DNA from: Actinoplanes sp. M2I2
Lineage (GTDB): Bacteria; Actinomycetota; Actinomycetes; Mycobacteriales; Micromonosporaceae
Direction: 5' to 3'
Length of the DNA: 64,000 nucleotides
Assembly (NCBI RefSeq): GCF_023544445.1
Contig: NZ_JALPVJ010000016.1
Location: 166,269 to 230,268 of the forward strand
Numbering within the stretch: position 1 is the stretch's first letter; each line of letters starts with the position of its first letter. Under the pieces are notes generated by a model. That model saw only the letters and a list, made by a program, of their open reading frames with translations, ran no database searches and was not told the DNA's origin. Shown here piece after piece: positions 25,338 through 33,515 of the stretch. Position numbers and translations under genes: made by a program.

Positions 25338-26315
25338 ATGACCGCACCGGCGATCGAGACAGCCGGCCTCGTGAAGACGTTCGGGGACAACAGAGCCGTC
25401 GACGGGGTCGATCTGACCGTTCCGACCGGCACCGTCTACGGGCTGCTCGGCCCGAACGGCGCGGGCAAGACCACAGTGGTCCGCATGCTCGCCACCCTGC
25501 TGCGCCCCGACGGCGGCACGGCCCGCGTCTTCGGCCACGACGTGGTGCGCGAGGCCGACGCCGTCCGCAGCCGCGTGAGCCTCACCGGTCAGTACGCGTC
25601 GGTCGACGAAGACCTGACCGGCACCGAGAATCTGGTGCTGCTGGCCCGGCTGCTCGGGCACTCCCGGGCGCAGTCGCGCGACCGGTCGGCCCAGCTGCTG
25701 ACCGCGTTCGGCCTCACCGAGGCGGCCGACCGCCAGGTGAAGAAATACTCCGGTGGCATGCGGCGGCGCATCGACATCGCCGCGAGCATCCTCAACACCC
25801 CCGACCTGCTCTTCCTCGACGAGCCGACCACCGGCCTCGACCCGCGCAGCCGCAACCAGGTGTGGGACATCGTCCGCATCGTGGTCGCGGCGGGCACGAC
25901 GGTGCTGCTCACGACGCAATATCTGGACGAGGCCGACCAGCTGGCCGGGCGCATCGCGGTGATCGACCACGGCCGGGTGATCGCCGAGGGCACGCCCGGC
26001 GAGCTCAAGTCCTCGATCGGTGCGGGCACCGTGCACGTCCGGCTGCGCGACGCCGCCCGGCGGCCCGAGGCCGAGCGGCTCCTGGCGTCGGTGCTGGGCA
26101 CCACGGTGCAGCAGGGGTCCGATCCGGTGGCGCTCACCGCGCGGGCCGACGCGGGCGGCTCCGATCAGGGCGCGGCCGAGCTGGCCGCGCGGGCCCTGGC
26201 CCGGCTGGCCGAGGCCGGCATCGTCGTCGACGACTTCTCGCTCGGGCAGCCCAGCCTCGACGAGGTGTTCCTGGCCCTGACCGACCGCCCGGCCCCGCAG
26301 GAGGTTCCGGCATGA
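25338..26315 (+). CDS. ABC transporter ATP-binding subunit, DrrA type
   Basis: 325 residues; ATG 25338 with GGAGGG in front. It has Walker A GPNGAGKTT, the Q-loop region, signature YSGGMRRRIDIA, Walker B LLFLDEPTTGLD and the switch TTQYLDEADQLA. The C-terminal 100 residues are the extra domain seen in DrrA (daunorubicin-resistance) ATPases. It drives the exporter formed with the permease encoded by the next gene, which overlaps it by four bases. The substrate is probably a hydrophobic drug or lipid; nothing nearby identifies it. Confidence 0.92.
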   Translation: MTAPAIETAGLVKTFGDNRAVDGVDLTVPTGTVYGLLGPNGAGKTTVVRMLATLLRPDGGTARVFGHDVVREADAVRSRVSLTGQYASVDEDLTGTENLVLLARLLGHSRAQSRDRSAQLLTAFGLTEAADRQVKKYSGGMRRRIDIAASILNTPDLLFLDEPTTGLDPRSRNQVWDIVRIVVAAGTTVLLTTQYLDEADQLAGRIAVIDHGRVIAEGTPGELKSSIGAGTVHVRLRDAARRPEAERLLASVLGTTVQQGSDPVALTARADAGGSDQGAAELAARALARLAEAGIVVDDFSLGQPSLDEVFLALTDRPAPQEVPA

Positions 26316-27157
26316 GCACCGACACCGCCGAGTCCGTGACCGCCTATGCGCCCTCCCGCGACACCCTGGGGGCGGTGCTGGCCCGGGCCGACCGGCCGAA
26401 ACGACCAAGTGCCCTGTCGGCGTCGCTGACGTTCGGCTGGCGCGCCGTCCTCAAGATCAAGCACGTGCCCGAGCAGCTGTTCGACGTGACCGCGTTCCCG
26501 ATCATCATGACGCTGATGTTCACGTATCTGTTCGGCGGCGCGCTGGCCGGCTCCACCGGCGAATACCTGCAGTTCTTCCTGCCCGGCATCATGGTGACCA
26601 GCGTCGTCATGATCACGATGTACACGGGCGTCGGCCTCAACACCGACATCGAGAAGGGTGTCTTCGACCGCTTCCGCACCCTGCCGGTGTGGCGCCCGGC
26701 GGCCCTGGTCGGCATGATCTTCGGCGACGTCCTGCGCTACATCCTGGCCGCCACCACCATCATGGTCGTCGGCCTGATCCTGGGCTTCCGTCCCGAGGGC
26801 GGCTTCCCCGGCGTCGTCGGCGGCATCGCCCTGCTGGTCGTCTTCTCGTTCGCGTTCTCCTGGATCTGGACGATGTTCGGCCTGTTCCTGCGCTCCGAGA
26901 AATCAGTCATGGGCGTCAGCATGCTCGTGCTGTTCCCCTTGACGTTCCTGAGCAACGTCTTCGTCGAGCCCAGCACCATGCCGGGCTGGCTGCAGGCCTT
27001 CGTCGAGGTCAACCCGGTCACCCATCTGGTGAGCGCCATCCGCTCCATCATGGCCGGCCGCCCCGACATGGCCGAGATGACCTGGACCTTGGTGGCCAGC
27101 GCCGTCCTGGTCCTGGTCTTCGGCTCCCTGACCATGCGCCTCTACAACCGCAAGTAG
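26312..27157 (+). CDS. ABC-2 type permease, DrrB type
   Basis: 281 residues with a soluble N-terminus of about 65 residues, then six predicted membrane helices, as expected for DrrB-like permeases. Recognisable segments are FPIIMTLMFTYLFGGALAG, the loop GVFDRFRTLPVWRPA and PLTFLSNVFVEPSTMPGWLQ. It is translationally coupled to the ATPase gene. Its last 16 bases overlap the decayed recombinase gene, so the border of the integrated element lies at the 3' end of this gene. Confidence 0.92.
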   Translation: MSTDTAESVTAYAPSRDTLGAVLARADRPKRPSALSASLTFGWRAVLKIKHVPEQLFDVTAFPIIMTLMFTYLFGGALAGSTGEYLQFFLPGIMVTSVVMITMYTGVGLNTDIEKGVFDRFRTLPVWRPAALVGMIFGDVLRYILAATTIMVVGLILGFRPEGGFPGVVGGIALLVVFSFAFSWIWTMFGLFLRSEKSVMGVSMLVLFPLTFLSNVFVEPSTMPGWLQAFVEVNPVTHLVSAIRSIMAGRPDMAEMTWTLVASAVLVLVFGSLTMRLYNRK

Positions 27158-27925
27158 GTGACGGGTCTCGGGCCTGGGCTCCGAGCTGCGAAGACATTGA
27201 TTAGGCCTCTCCCGGGGCGCAGGTGGGGCACAACGCCGTGGCCGAGCGCGGACTCGATGGCATCGCGCGACCGGTCTTCGTCGTCAGGCCAAAGGTGGCT
27301 GTAGACGCCGAGGGTCTCGGTCGCGTTGCCGTGCCCCAGACGGGCGCTCACCACGGTCACCGAGAGGCCGGCGCGGATCAGCAGCGAGGCGAAGAAGTGC
27401 CGCAGGTCGTGAGTGGTCACCCACGACGGCAGACCGGCGGCGGCCCTCGCCTTGGCCCACAACTTGTTGAAGTCCTGGCGCCGCACCAGGCCGCCGCGCG
27501 GGCCGGTGAACACCTGCTCGTCGCCTGCAGCTGGATACGCCGCCAGGTGAGTCGCGAGCACGTCGATGGTCACCTTGGGCCAGAGGTAGCTTGCGGTAGG
27601 AGTCCTTGTTCTTGAGCGGGCCGAGCTCCACTCCCCCGCCGGCCACCGGCTGGGCCTGGCGCTCGACGTTTAGCGTCCGCCGCAGGAAGTCAACGCCGAG
27701 CACCTGCAGTCCGAAGAGCTCGCCCTGACGCAGACCGGTCCCGGCGCCGACGAGCACCAGGACGCGGTACCGCTCGGGCATCGCGGCGGCGAGCGCGTCG
27801 ACCTGCTCCAGGGTCATCGGCACGGTCTGCTTGCGGGGCAGCTCGGGCAGCTTGATCCGGGCCGACGAATCGAAGGGGATCAGCCGGTCGCGCACCGCGG
27901 CCACGAGGATCGCGAGCGGGTCACC
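27142..27925 (-). pseudogene. Tyrosine recombinase (integrase), 5'-truncated and frameshifted
   Basis: The C-terminal catalytic domain is easy to read across two frames. One frame holds VPMTLEQVDALAAAMPERYR and TGLRQGELFGL with the first catalytic arginine; the other holds THDLRHFFASLL (HxxR), LGHGNATETLGVYSH (second His and the tyrosine). The join is near 27580, where one extra base separates RKLPL from PKVTIDVL. The first half of the protein, with the arm- and core-binding domains, is replaced upstream of about 27925 by unrelated sequence that reads as a phage-tail-like fragment on the other strand. So it cannot make an active integrase. Its 3' end overlaps the permease gene, which suggests that the attachment site lay there. 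Confidence 0.82.
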
Positions 27926-28117
27926 CCGAACTGGCAGCCCGCGGGCGCCGGCAGGGGAGGCGAGGTCAGCACCACGACAGTCAACCTGAACCTGCCGTCG
28001 ACCGCCGGGATCAACCCGGTGGAGTACGGGCGGCAGATCGCCGTCGCCCTGCAGCCCTACCTCGCCGCGGGTGGCAGCATCGTGGTCCGCGGCCAGACCG
28101 TGCTGAGCGGGAGCTAA
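27920..28117 (+). pseudogene. C-terminal fragment of a phage tail-like protein
   Basis: An ORF fragment with no start that reads VTPNWQPAGAGRGGEVS, then VNLNLPSTAGINPVEYGRQI and a C-terminus GGSIVVRGQTVLSGS. The strand-turn-helix end resembles the tails of tape-measure and related phage tail proteins, but I cannot name a family. It is oppositely oriented to, and fused with, the broken integrase, so it marks a deletion or rearrangement junction in the old element. Its stop overlaps the stop of the HTH gene. Confidence 0.45.
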
Positions 28118-28314
28118 GGCGATGGTGGGCCGTCGGGCGACCAGTGCTCGGCGGCCCAATTTTCGACAGCGTCGATGCGCCAGACGTCGCCCGTCGACAG
28201 CCGGGCGGCCGGCTCCGGGAAGTCCGGTCGCAGGGTGAGCCGGTAGGCCTTGCTGCGGTGCACCCCGAGGCGCTCGGCGATCTCGGCCCGGCCCCAGTAC
28301 GGCAGGTGGCTCAT
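28114..28314 (-). CDS. Small HTH protein, excisionase-like
   Basis: 66 residues with a MerR/excisionase-type helix-turn-helix (RAEIAERLGVHRSKAYRLTL) followed by a wing and DVWRIDAVENWAAEHW. Proteins of this form in actinomycete integrative elements act as excisionases or replication-linked regulators, binding DNA near the attachment site to help the integrase. ATG 28314 has only a weak ribosome-binding site. It appears intact, but its integrase is broken, so it probably has no partner now. Confidence 0.7.
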   Translation of the reverse strand: MSHLPYWGRAEIAERLGVHRSKAYRLTLRPDFPEPAARLSTGDVWRIDAVENWAAEHWSPDGPPSP

Positions 28315-28322
28315 CTGACGTC

Positions 28323-28688
28323 CTACCGCAGGTGCTGTTGGCGGCTGCGGGCGTAACCGGACTGGCGCTCCAGGGACCAGCGGATGATCCGGCGCGTCTC
28401 GGGCTCGGCACCCCAGAACTCGACCTGTGCCTCGTGCAGCGACTGCGCCTTCTCGGCGTGTGCGGCGCAGAGCAGGTGCTCGACCTCGTAGTTCAGGACG
28501 ATCGCCGTCGGCGTTTCGCCGCATATTTCGCATCGGCGACCCTCGGCGACCGCCGCGGCGACCAGCTTGGCGCGAAGCTCGATTAGCTGCTCGGCGTCCA
28601 TCTGGTTCGCGCCGTACGGGTCGCGCTGGCTGTCGCGCCACTCGTGCGCGGCCGCGACCGCGTCAGCGTGCTGCTCTTCCGGTGTCAT
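28323..28688 (-). CDS. Zinc-binding small hypothetical protein of the integrated element
   Basis: 121 residues; ATG 28688 overlaps the stop of the upstream broken gene (ATGA). Residues 40-80 hold CEICGETPTAIVL and, further on, LCAAHAEKA, which gives a CxxC...CxxH zinc-finger layout. The N-terminus is acidic and helical, and the end is basic (ERQSGYARSRQQHLR). I do not recognise a named family. It lies in the leftward gene string of the integrated element, and ends nine bases before the excisionase-like gene. Confidence 0.6.
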   Translation of the reverse strand: MTPEEQHADAVAAAHEWRDSQRDPYGANQMDAEQLIELRAKLVAAAVAEGRRCEICGETPTAIVLNYEVEHLLCAAHAEKAQSLHEAQVEFWGAEPETRRIIRWSLERQSGYARSRQQHLR

Positions 28689-28921
28689 CGGTAGCGCGCC
28701 CCGCGGCTGCGGTGCTCCTGGCCGAGCGTCATCAGCGGCCGGGTGACAGTGGTCGGCGCGTCCCAGGCCGGCCGGGCCGACCGGTCGAAGTGCGGGATCC
28801 GGTCGAGCATCGTCGCGACGCAGCAGGGCAGCTCCTCGCCGCATCAGCAGCGGTTCGGCTTCAGCAGGGGCAGCCACCGCTTCCGCGGCGTGTGCTCGAC
28901 GAATCGTCTGTGCCTGCGCAT
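28685..28921 (-). pseudogene. Small Cys-rich gene with an in-frame stop
   Basis: ATG 28921 begins MRRHRRFVEHTPRKRWLPLL and reaches KPNRC, then meets TGA at 28846-28844, followed in the same frame by CGEELPCCVATMLDRIPHF and on to GARYR with a stop that overlaps the next gene's ATG. The cysteine cluster spans the stop (NRC then CGEELPC), so the protein must once have been continuous. I take it as a point-mutated gene. The type, a short basic protein with a Cys cluster, occurs in actinomycete integrative elements. Confidence 0.55.
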
Positions 28922-29050
28922 GCTGGTCGCCTCCCGCATCGTCTTCGACTGAGCGAAGACGGCGGGCCACCGAACTTGGGGGAACGCCTACCCGCCGCCT
29001 TCACACCCGTTCATCAAGGCGACAGGGTGAGTAGCTATTGCTCGGTGCAA

Positions 29051-30216
29051 TCAGCCCTTCAGCAATTCGCGCAGATTCGCCGCCACCGCGGCGTGACGCA
29101 TCTGCTTACTGACGGCATTTCGGCTGGTCCGGCGCAGGATGGCACCAATGCTGTCGCGCACCGTCGGCCGCAGCCGGAACCATTGCGGGCCCACACTCTC
29201 AGCGCGCAGGAACGCCGCGATCGCTTCATCGTCGCGGCCGACCTCGGCCAGCGCGGTGGCCACGTCGGCGTAGTAGGGAGCCTGCCGATTCGCCAGGGGG
29301 ATCCGGCCGGGAGCGACCAGCTGGGCGGTCTCAATCGCGTGGTGCGGCTCGCCGAGCTCCATCTCGACGGACACCTTCCAGAAGCCGACATTCGTGGGCC
29401 CGAACGCGAACCGAGCAAGGCCCAGGTCCTCGGCTCGCCGATCGAATCCGCCGCCTCCGAAGCCTCCACCAGGTGGTCACGGGCAACGTCAGGCCGACGG
29501 TCGACGGCGGCCCGCAGCGCCGCGTGAAGGTGCAACATGCCGTACGCCTGCCGGGCCTGGTCGTCGCCGATGGCCGGCTGGATCTCGTCGGCCACCCGCT
29601 GTGCGAGCCGGGTCGGAGCGCCCGGCATCTCCGGCGGCATGGCCAGGATCCGAACGAACTCGGCGATCCCGATCCACGCCGGGTCGCCCAGCTCGCGTGC
29701 CTCGGCGACGGCCAGGCGGGCGGCGTCGCGGGCCAGGTCGGCGAAGCCCAGGTGCTTCAGCGTGTAGACACCCACGTGAGCAACCTGGACGAGGTCGCCG
29801 CCGCGCAGGCCACCGAGCAGGTTGGGCAGCATCGGCGCGACCGTCGTGAAGTCGTACGCACCGCCGGCCTCCATCACCGTCTGCACGTCGTAGTGCGGCT
29901 CGGTCAGCTCGCCGACCTCACGCCGGATTAGGGCGTCGCGGATGGCCGGCACGTGAGCGGATGCCGCGGCCCGGGCCGGGTCGGTGGGATCGCCGAGCTT
30001 GCCGGTGAGGTCCGCGATGGACACGTCCAGGGCGTGGGCCAGGGCGACGAGGGTGGCGCGGCGCTCAACGGGCCGGGTGCCGGTTTCGATCTGGCTGAGG
30101 TAGGGCTGGCTCATGCCGGCGAGGTCGGCCAGGACGCGCTGGCTCTTGCCGCGGCGTCGTCGCCAGTACGCGACTTGTGCCCCGATGAACAGGTTCTCGC
30201 CGATGGTGGCGGCCAT
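29051..30216 (-). pseudogene. XRE-family regulator with TPR-like domain, frameshifted
   Basis: ATG 30216 opens a helix-turn-helix domain (GAQVAYWRRRRGKSQRVLAD, then LAGMSQPYLSQIETGTRPVE) and a long helical domain as far as EASEAADSIGEP. Near 29431-29433 the frame is lost. The other frame continues with DLGLARFAFGPTNVGFW and ends RHAAVAANLRELLKG. One missing base in the GAGCC-GAGG stretch explains the break and would give a protein of about 388 residues. The HTH part alone could still bind DNA. Such regulators often sit at the edge of actinomycete elements; divergent from it is a spacer with a large inverted repeat. Confidence 0.75.
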
Positions 30217-30316
30217 GCCTTGCCCCCTGGTAGCGGTCAGGGTGTGGCGACCGGCCGCTACAACCGGCCGCCGAGGTCGACGGTACCTCGCGTGGATCCG
30301 AGACCCCGCCCGGTCC

Positions 30317-30363
30317 GATCCTCGCTGCTGTCGGGCCCGCCGATCCCGGCAGCAGCGAGGATC
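30317..30363. repeat. 19-bp inverted repeat in a divergent spacer
   Basis: Left arm 30317-30335 begins GATCCTCGCTGCTG, loop of nine, right arm 30345-30363 ends CAGCAGCGAGGATC. The arms match at 18 of 19 positions, and the mismatch is a G-T wobble. It lies between two genes that point away from each other, so it is not a simple end-of-gene terminator. It could be an operator, a 5'-leader structure of the gene at 30459, or a mark of the element border. Confidence 0.85.
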
Positions 30364-30458
30364 AGGCAAGCATGGGGCAGGATCGTTCTCCCGTCACCCC
30401 GCCTCGGGATGATGCGATCAAGTGGTCAGCGACCCGCATCGGGGAAAGGCCACCGAGA

Positions 30459-30764
30459 ATGACCGTCCACCACGGATTCCACGCCACCATGACAGCCCGA
30501 CCCGGGCGCGGCGACGAAGTCGTCCAGCTGCTGCTCGCGGCGCCGTCGCTGCCCGAGCGGGACTGCGTCGTCTTCCTCGTCGGCCGGTCGGCCAGCGACC
30601 CCGACGTCGTCCACGTCACCGAGGGCTGGTCGAGCCGGGAGGCGCACAGCGCGTTCTTCGGCAGCGATCGGGCCCAGGCCTTCGTCGCCTCGTTGCAGGC
30701 GATGCTGACCGGCGAGTCCGCCTACTCCGACGAGGTGCCGCTCGGCGGCAAGGCTGCGTTCTGA
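30459..30764 (+). CDS. ABM-family (quinol monooxygenase-like) protein
   Basis: 101 residues, one antibiotic-biosynthesis-monooxygenase ferredoxin-like domain: HHGFHATMTARPGRGDEVVQ, then VVHVTEGWSSREAHSAFF. Members act as cofactor-free monooxygenases on quinols or polyketides, or degrade heme; too little is visible to choose. ATG 30459 is preceded by GGGGAAAGG. The hydrolase gene follows after six bases, so they form an operon. Confidence 0.82.
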   Translation: MTVHHGFHATMTARPGRGDEVVQLLLAAPSLPERDCVVFLVGRSASDPDVVHVTEGWSSREAHSAFFGSDRAQAFVASLQAMLTGESAYSDEVPLGGKAAF

Positions 30765-30770
30765 TCCGCG

Positions 30771-31712
30771 ATGCCGACCCCGCCTGAAATCGACACCCAG
30801 CTCCGTACGCTCCTCGCCGGCCTGCCCGCCTTCCCGAGCCTCGACCGCGAGACGCTGGCCCAGATCCGGCCGTTCGCCGCCCCGGCCATCGAGCCGCTGC
30901 TCGAGGGTCGCGCCGTCACCCGGCGCGAGATCACCATTCCCGGGCCGGACGGCGCGTCGCTGCCCCTGACGATCCTCAGCCCGCCGTCGCCCGAAGCCGC
31001 TCCCTGCGTCTACTGGATCCACGGCGGCGGCATGGTGATGGGCAACCGCTACTCGCAGATCGACATCCCGCTCGAGTGGCTGGAACGGTTCGGCGCGGTC
31101 GTCGTCTCGGTGGACTACCGCCTGGCCCCGGAGTCCGGCGGCACCGCGCTGGTCGACGACAGCTATCAGGGCCTGCTCTGGGTCGCCCAGCATGCCGCCG
31201 AGCTGGGCATCGACCCGGCCCGCATCGTCGTGGCCGGGGCCAGCGCGGGCGGGGGCCTGGCCGCCGGCGTCACGCTGATGGCCCGCGACCGCGGCTATCC
31301 GGCGGTCGCCGCCCAGGTGCTGATCGGCCCCATGCTCGACCACCGCAACGCCACCACCTCCAGCCGCCAGTTCGCCGGCGACCCGGGCGTCTGGACCCGC
31401 GCGATGAATGCCTTCGGCTGGCAGTCGGTGCTGGCCGGGCTGACCGACGAGGTGGTGCCCGAGTACGTCTCCCCCGCGCTGGCCACCGACCTGTCCGACC
31501 TGCCGCCCACGTACGTCGACGCCGGGTCGGCCGAGGTCTTCCGCGACGAGGTCGTCACGTTCGCGTTCCGCATCTGGGCCGTCGGCGGCGACGCCGACCT
31601 GCACATCTGGGCCGGCGGCTTCCACGGCTTCGACGCCCTGTTCCCGCAGGCGCCGATCTCGGCGAGCGCACGCGAGACCCGTACCGCCTGGTTGGCCCGC
31701 CGGGTGACCTGA
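30771..31712 (+). CDS. Alpha/beta hydrolase, hormone-sensitive-lipase family esterase
   Basis: 313 residues. The HSL-family oxyanion motif HGGG (YWIHGGGMVMG) comes first, then the nucleophile elbow GASAGG with the catalytic serine near residue 158, the aspartate in VDAGSAEVFRDE and the histidine in GGFHGFD. Such enzymes cleave short-chain esters in the cytosol. Translation is probably coupled to the ABM gene. It converges with the TetR gene; together with the TetR operator further on, the group may be one small detoxification locus, though this is inference. Confidence 0.9.
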   Translation: MPTPPEIDTQLRTLLAGLPAFPSLDRETLAQIRPFAAPAIEPLLEGRAVTRREITIPGPDGASLPLTILSPPSPEAAPCVYWIHGGGMVMGNRYSQIDIPLEWLERFGAVVVSVDYRLAPESGGTALVDDSYQGLLWVAQHAAELGIDPARIVVAGASAGGGLAAGVTLMARDRGYPAVAAQVLIGPMLDHRNATTSSRQFAGDPGVWTRAMNAFGWQSVLAGLTDEVVPEYVSPALATDLSDLPPTYVDAGSAEVFRDEVVTFAFRIWAVGGDADLHIWAGGFHGFDALFPQAPISASARETRTAWLARRVT

Positions 31713-31737
31713 CGCCGGCGGCGGCTTCGAGCCCGGG

Positions 31738-32388
31738 TCAGCGCGCCTGCGGCATACCGGCCGCCGTGGCGGCGATCATGCGCTGCAGCGTCGGCCGGAA
31801 CGGCGGGAACGCCCGCGCGATCTGCGGCTCGCGATCGTAGAGTTCGCGGAGCGCCGCGGACGGCCTGGTCAACGGGAAGAGCTTGGCGACGAACGCACTG
31901 GACGCCATGACGAGCGCGGCGCCGTCCCGGTCGGTCAGCCGCGGCTCGGCCGTCGCGATGTGCCGGCCGACCGTCAGGTAGGTGTCGATGGCCCACACCT
32001 TGTAGACCCGCAGGGCCTCGACGGAGACGTTCTGCTCCAGCATCGTCTCGGCGTGCGTGGTCAGATCGCAGTACCGCGGCCGGTCGGCGAACGTGTCCGC
32101 GAGCACGGCCGCCACCGCCGCGAAGCCGCTCGCCGGTCGCAGCCCGGTGATCGCGGCCTCCGCCCAATCCGCGCCGTCGCGCATGGCGAGCTGCAGATAG
32201 ATCTCCTCGCGGGTCCCGAAGTAGCGCAGGACGTTGGACTTGGCCAGCCCGACCGCGGCGGCGATGTCGCCCAGGCTGACGCGGGCGACCCCGGCGTCGT
32301 CGGCCAGGCGGCGGGCAGCGGCGAGGATCATCTCGCGCCGCTGGTCCTTCTGTTCCGGGCGTCGGGCCCGCTGAAACGACGCTTCCAT
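31738..32388 (-). CDS. TetR-family transcriptional regulator
   Basis: 216 residues. The N-terminal helix-turn-helix reads MILAAARRLADDAG, then VSLGDIAAAVGLAKSNVLRYFGTREEI, the usual TetR signature. The remaining helical domain binds an unknown ligand. I chose ATG 32388 because AGGA lies six bases before it; ATG 32400 and 32445 are further options. A 35-bp palindrome in the divergent promoter region is almost certainly its operator, controlling both itself and the SnoaL-like gene at 32470. Confidence 0.92.
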   Translation of the reverse strand: MEASFQRARRPEQKDQRREMILAAARRLADDAGVARVSLGDIAAAVGLAKSNVLRYFGTREEIYLQLAMRDGADWAEAAITGLRPASGFAAVAAVLADTFADRPRYCDLTTHAETMLEQNVSVEALRVYKVWAIDTYLTVGRHIATAEPRLTDRDGAALVMASSAFVAKLFPLTRPSAALRELYDREPQIARAFPPFRPTLQRMIAATAAGMPQAR

Positions 32389-32418
32389 GGCGGTCCTCAT
32401 GGTAGACCCGGAAACATC

Positions 32419-32453
32419 AGAACACCGTTCTCTTGTTAAGAGCACGGTGTTCT
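32419..32453. promoter_or_regulatory. 35-bp palindromic operator of the TetR regulator
   Basis: AGAACACCGT (32419-32428) mirrors ACGGTGTTCT (32444-32453), and inside CTCTT (32430-32434) mirrors AAGAG (32438-32442). TAGCAT at 32456-32461 is a fitting -10 box for a leaderless message starting at ATG 32470, so bound protein would block that promoter. Confidence 0.8.
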
Positions 32454-32469
32454 TCTAGCATCGTCGTTC

Positions 32470-32925
32470 ATGACCGTCACCGAGACCGACCTCAGCCGGA
32501 CCATCGACGCCTTCGTGGCCGGCTTCAACGAGCCCGAACCGGACCTCGACCGGGTGATGTCGTTCTTCGCCGAGGACGCTCGATACCTGCCCGGTCACGT
32601 CCCCGAACTGCGAGGGCTCGCGGCGATCCGGGCGGAGTTCGCGCCCCAGTTCGCCGGGCGGTACGGCGCCATGACCTTCGACGTCTACGACAAGGTGATC
32701 GACGAGGAACGCCGCCGGGCCACGATCCGCTGGGCCTGCCGGCTCGACCTCACCGGAGCGGCCGGCCGGCGAGCGATGCCGGCCCTGCGCTGGTTCGCCC
32801 GCCTCCGTCACGGCGGCCGCCTGCAGTGGCACGGCCTGGACGTCTTCCACTTCGACACCGCGGGCCGCATCACCGGCAAATACACCTACGCCACGTTCCG
32901 TCTGCCGCTCATGGAACGCGGCTGA
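32470..32925 (+). CDS. SnoaL/NTF2-like fold protein
   Basis: 151 residues with the NTF2-like cone fold: an N-terminal helix TIDAFVAGFNEPEPDLDRVM, FFAEDARYLPGHV, then strands ending GKYTYATF. The family holds polyketide cyclases, isomerases and many small binding proteins; residues for catalysis are not clear, so I leave the activity open. It is divergent from, and likely repressed by, the TetR regulator. The start lacks a ribosome-binding site and is probably leaderless. A bulged hairpin, GGAACGCGG with CCGCGTCC, at its end (32913-32935) may be a terminator. Confidence 0.78.
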   Translation: MTVTETDLSRTIDAFVAGFNEPEPDLDRVMSFFAEDARYLPGHVPELRGLAAIRAEFAPQFAGRYGAMTFDVYDKVIDEERRRATIRWACRLDLTGAAGRRAMPALRWFARLRHGGRLQWHGLDVFHFDTAGRITGKYTYATFRLPLMERG

Positions 32926-32934
32926 TCCCGCGTC

Positions 32935-33351
32935 CTAGGGCCGGCGGTGCTCCGTCCTGGTCATCGGGTACCACTCGGCGCCGGCGGGCCGGCCCTCCAG
33001 GTTCCAGCTCCACGAGACCGTGGGCGTGATGCGGAGATAGACGCCCGGCCCGACCAGGCCGACCCGCTCGAAGGGGGCCTCGGCTTCCCCGTACACGCGG
33101 AGGCCCCGGGCGACGAACGGCTCGAGCGACACAAGATCATCGACGACCAGGGCGACCTTGCCCCGCCCGGCCGCGACGTTGCGGAACTTCCTGGTGCCGC
33201 GGACGGTCTCGCCGCCGCCTACCCACAGGTAGGTGCCGTCGAACTCGACCGCCACCGGCACGACGTCGGGCTGCTCCCCCGCGCCGAGCGTGGCCAGCCG
33301 GCCCAGCGACTGCGACCGCAGGTAGGCGACCTCTTCCTCGGTGAAGGCCAT
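32935..33351 (-). CDS. PPOX-class F420-dependent oxidoreductase
   Basis: 138 residues of the split-barrel flavin/F420-binding fold. The N-terminus FTEEEVAYLRSQSLGRLATL is typical of the PPOX-class F420 family, followed by PDVVPVAVEFDGTYLWVGG and the strand GRGKVALVVDDL. Members reduce substrates with deazaflavin F420H2, which only some actinobacteria and archaea make. Here the substrate is unknown. The gene is convergent with the SnoaL-like gene and stands alone. Confidence 0.88.
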   Translation of the reverse strand: MAFTEEEVAYLRSQSLGRLATLGAGEQPDVVPVAVEFDGTYLWVGGGETVRGTRKFRNVAAGRGKVALVVDDLVSLEPFVARGLRVYGEAEAPFERVGLVGPGVYLRITPTVSWSWNLEGRPAGAEWYPMTRTEHRRP

Positions 33352-33515
33352 GACGCCAAACTACCGGCAAACCACCAGAAGCCGACGACGAGCGTTGAGC
33401 CCCTGTCTGCGTGCTCCATCGCGCGGACCATCTACGAGCAGTCGGGGATGGTGGCCGGCCTGACCGAGGTCGTGTCCGCACGCGGCCCACGAAACTGACC
33501 GCGGGCCGCGCGGTC

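Noticed and set aside
25338..27157. Antibiotic biosynthetic cluster around the DrrAB-type exporter
   Set aside because: No polyketide, peptide or tailoring enzyme genes are adjacent; exporter pairs of this type are common outside clusters.
27158..27240. tRNA gene as attachment site of the integrative element
   Set aside because: No cloverleaf or TTCGAATC-type T-loop was found at the 3' end of the permease gene or elsewhere in the element.
28844..28846. Selenocysteine codon
   Set aside because: Neighbouring genes of the element are broken too and no clear hairpin follows, so a nonsense mutation is the simpler reading.
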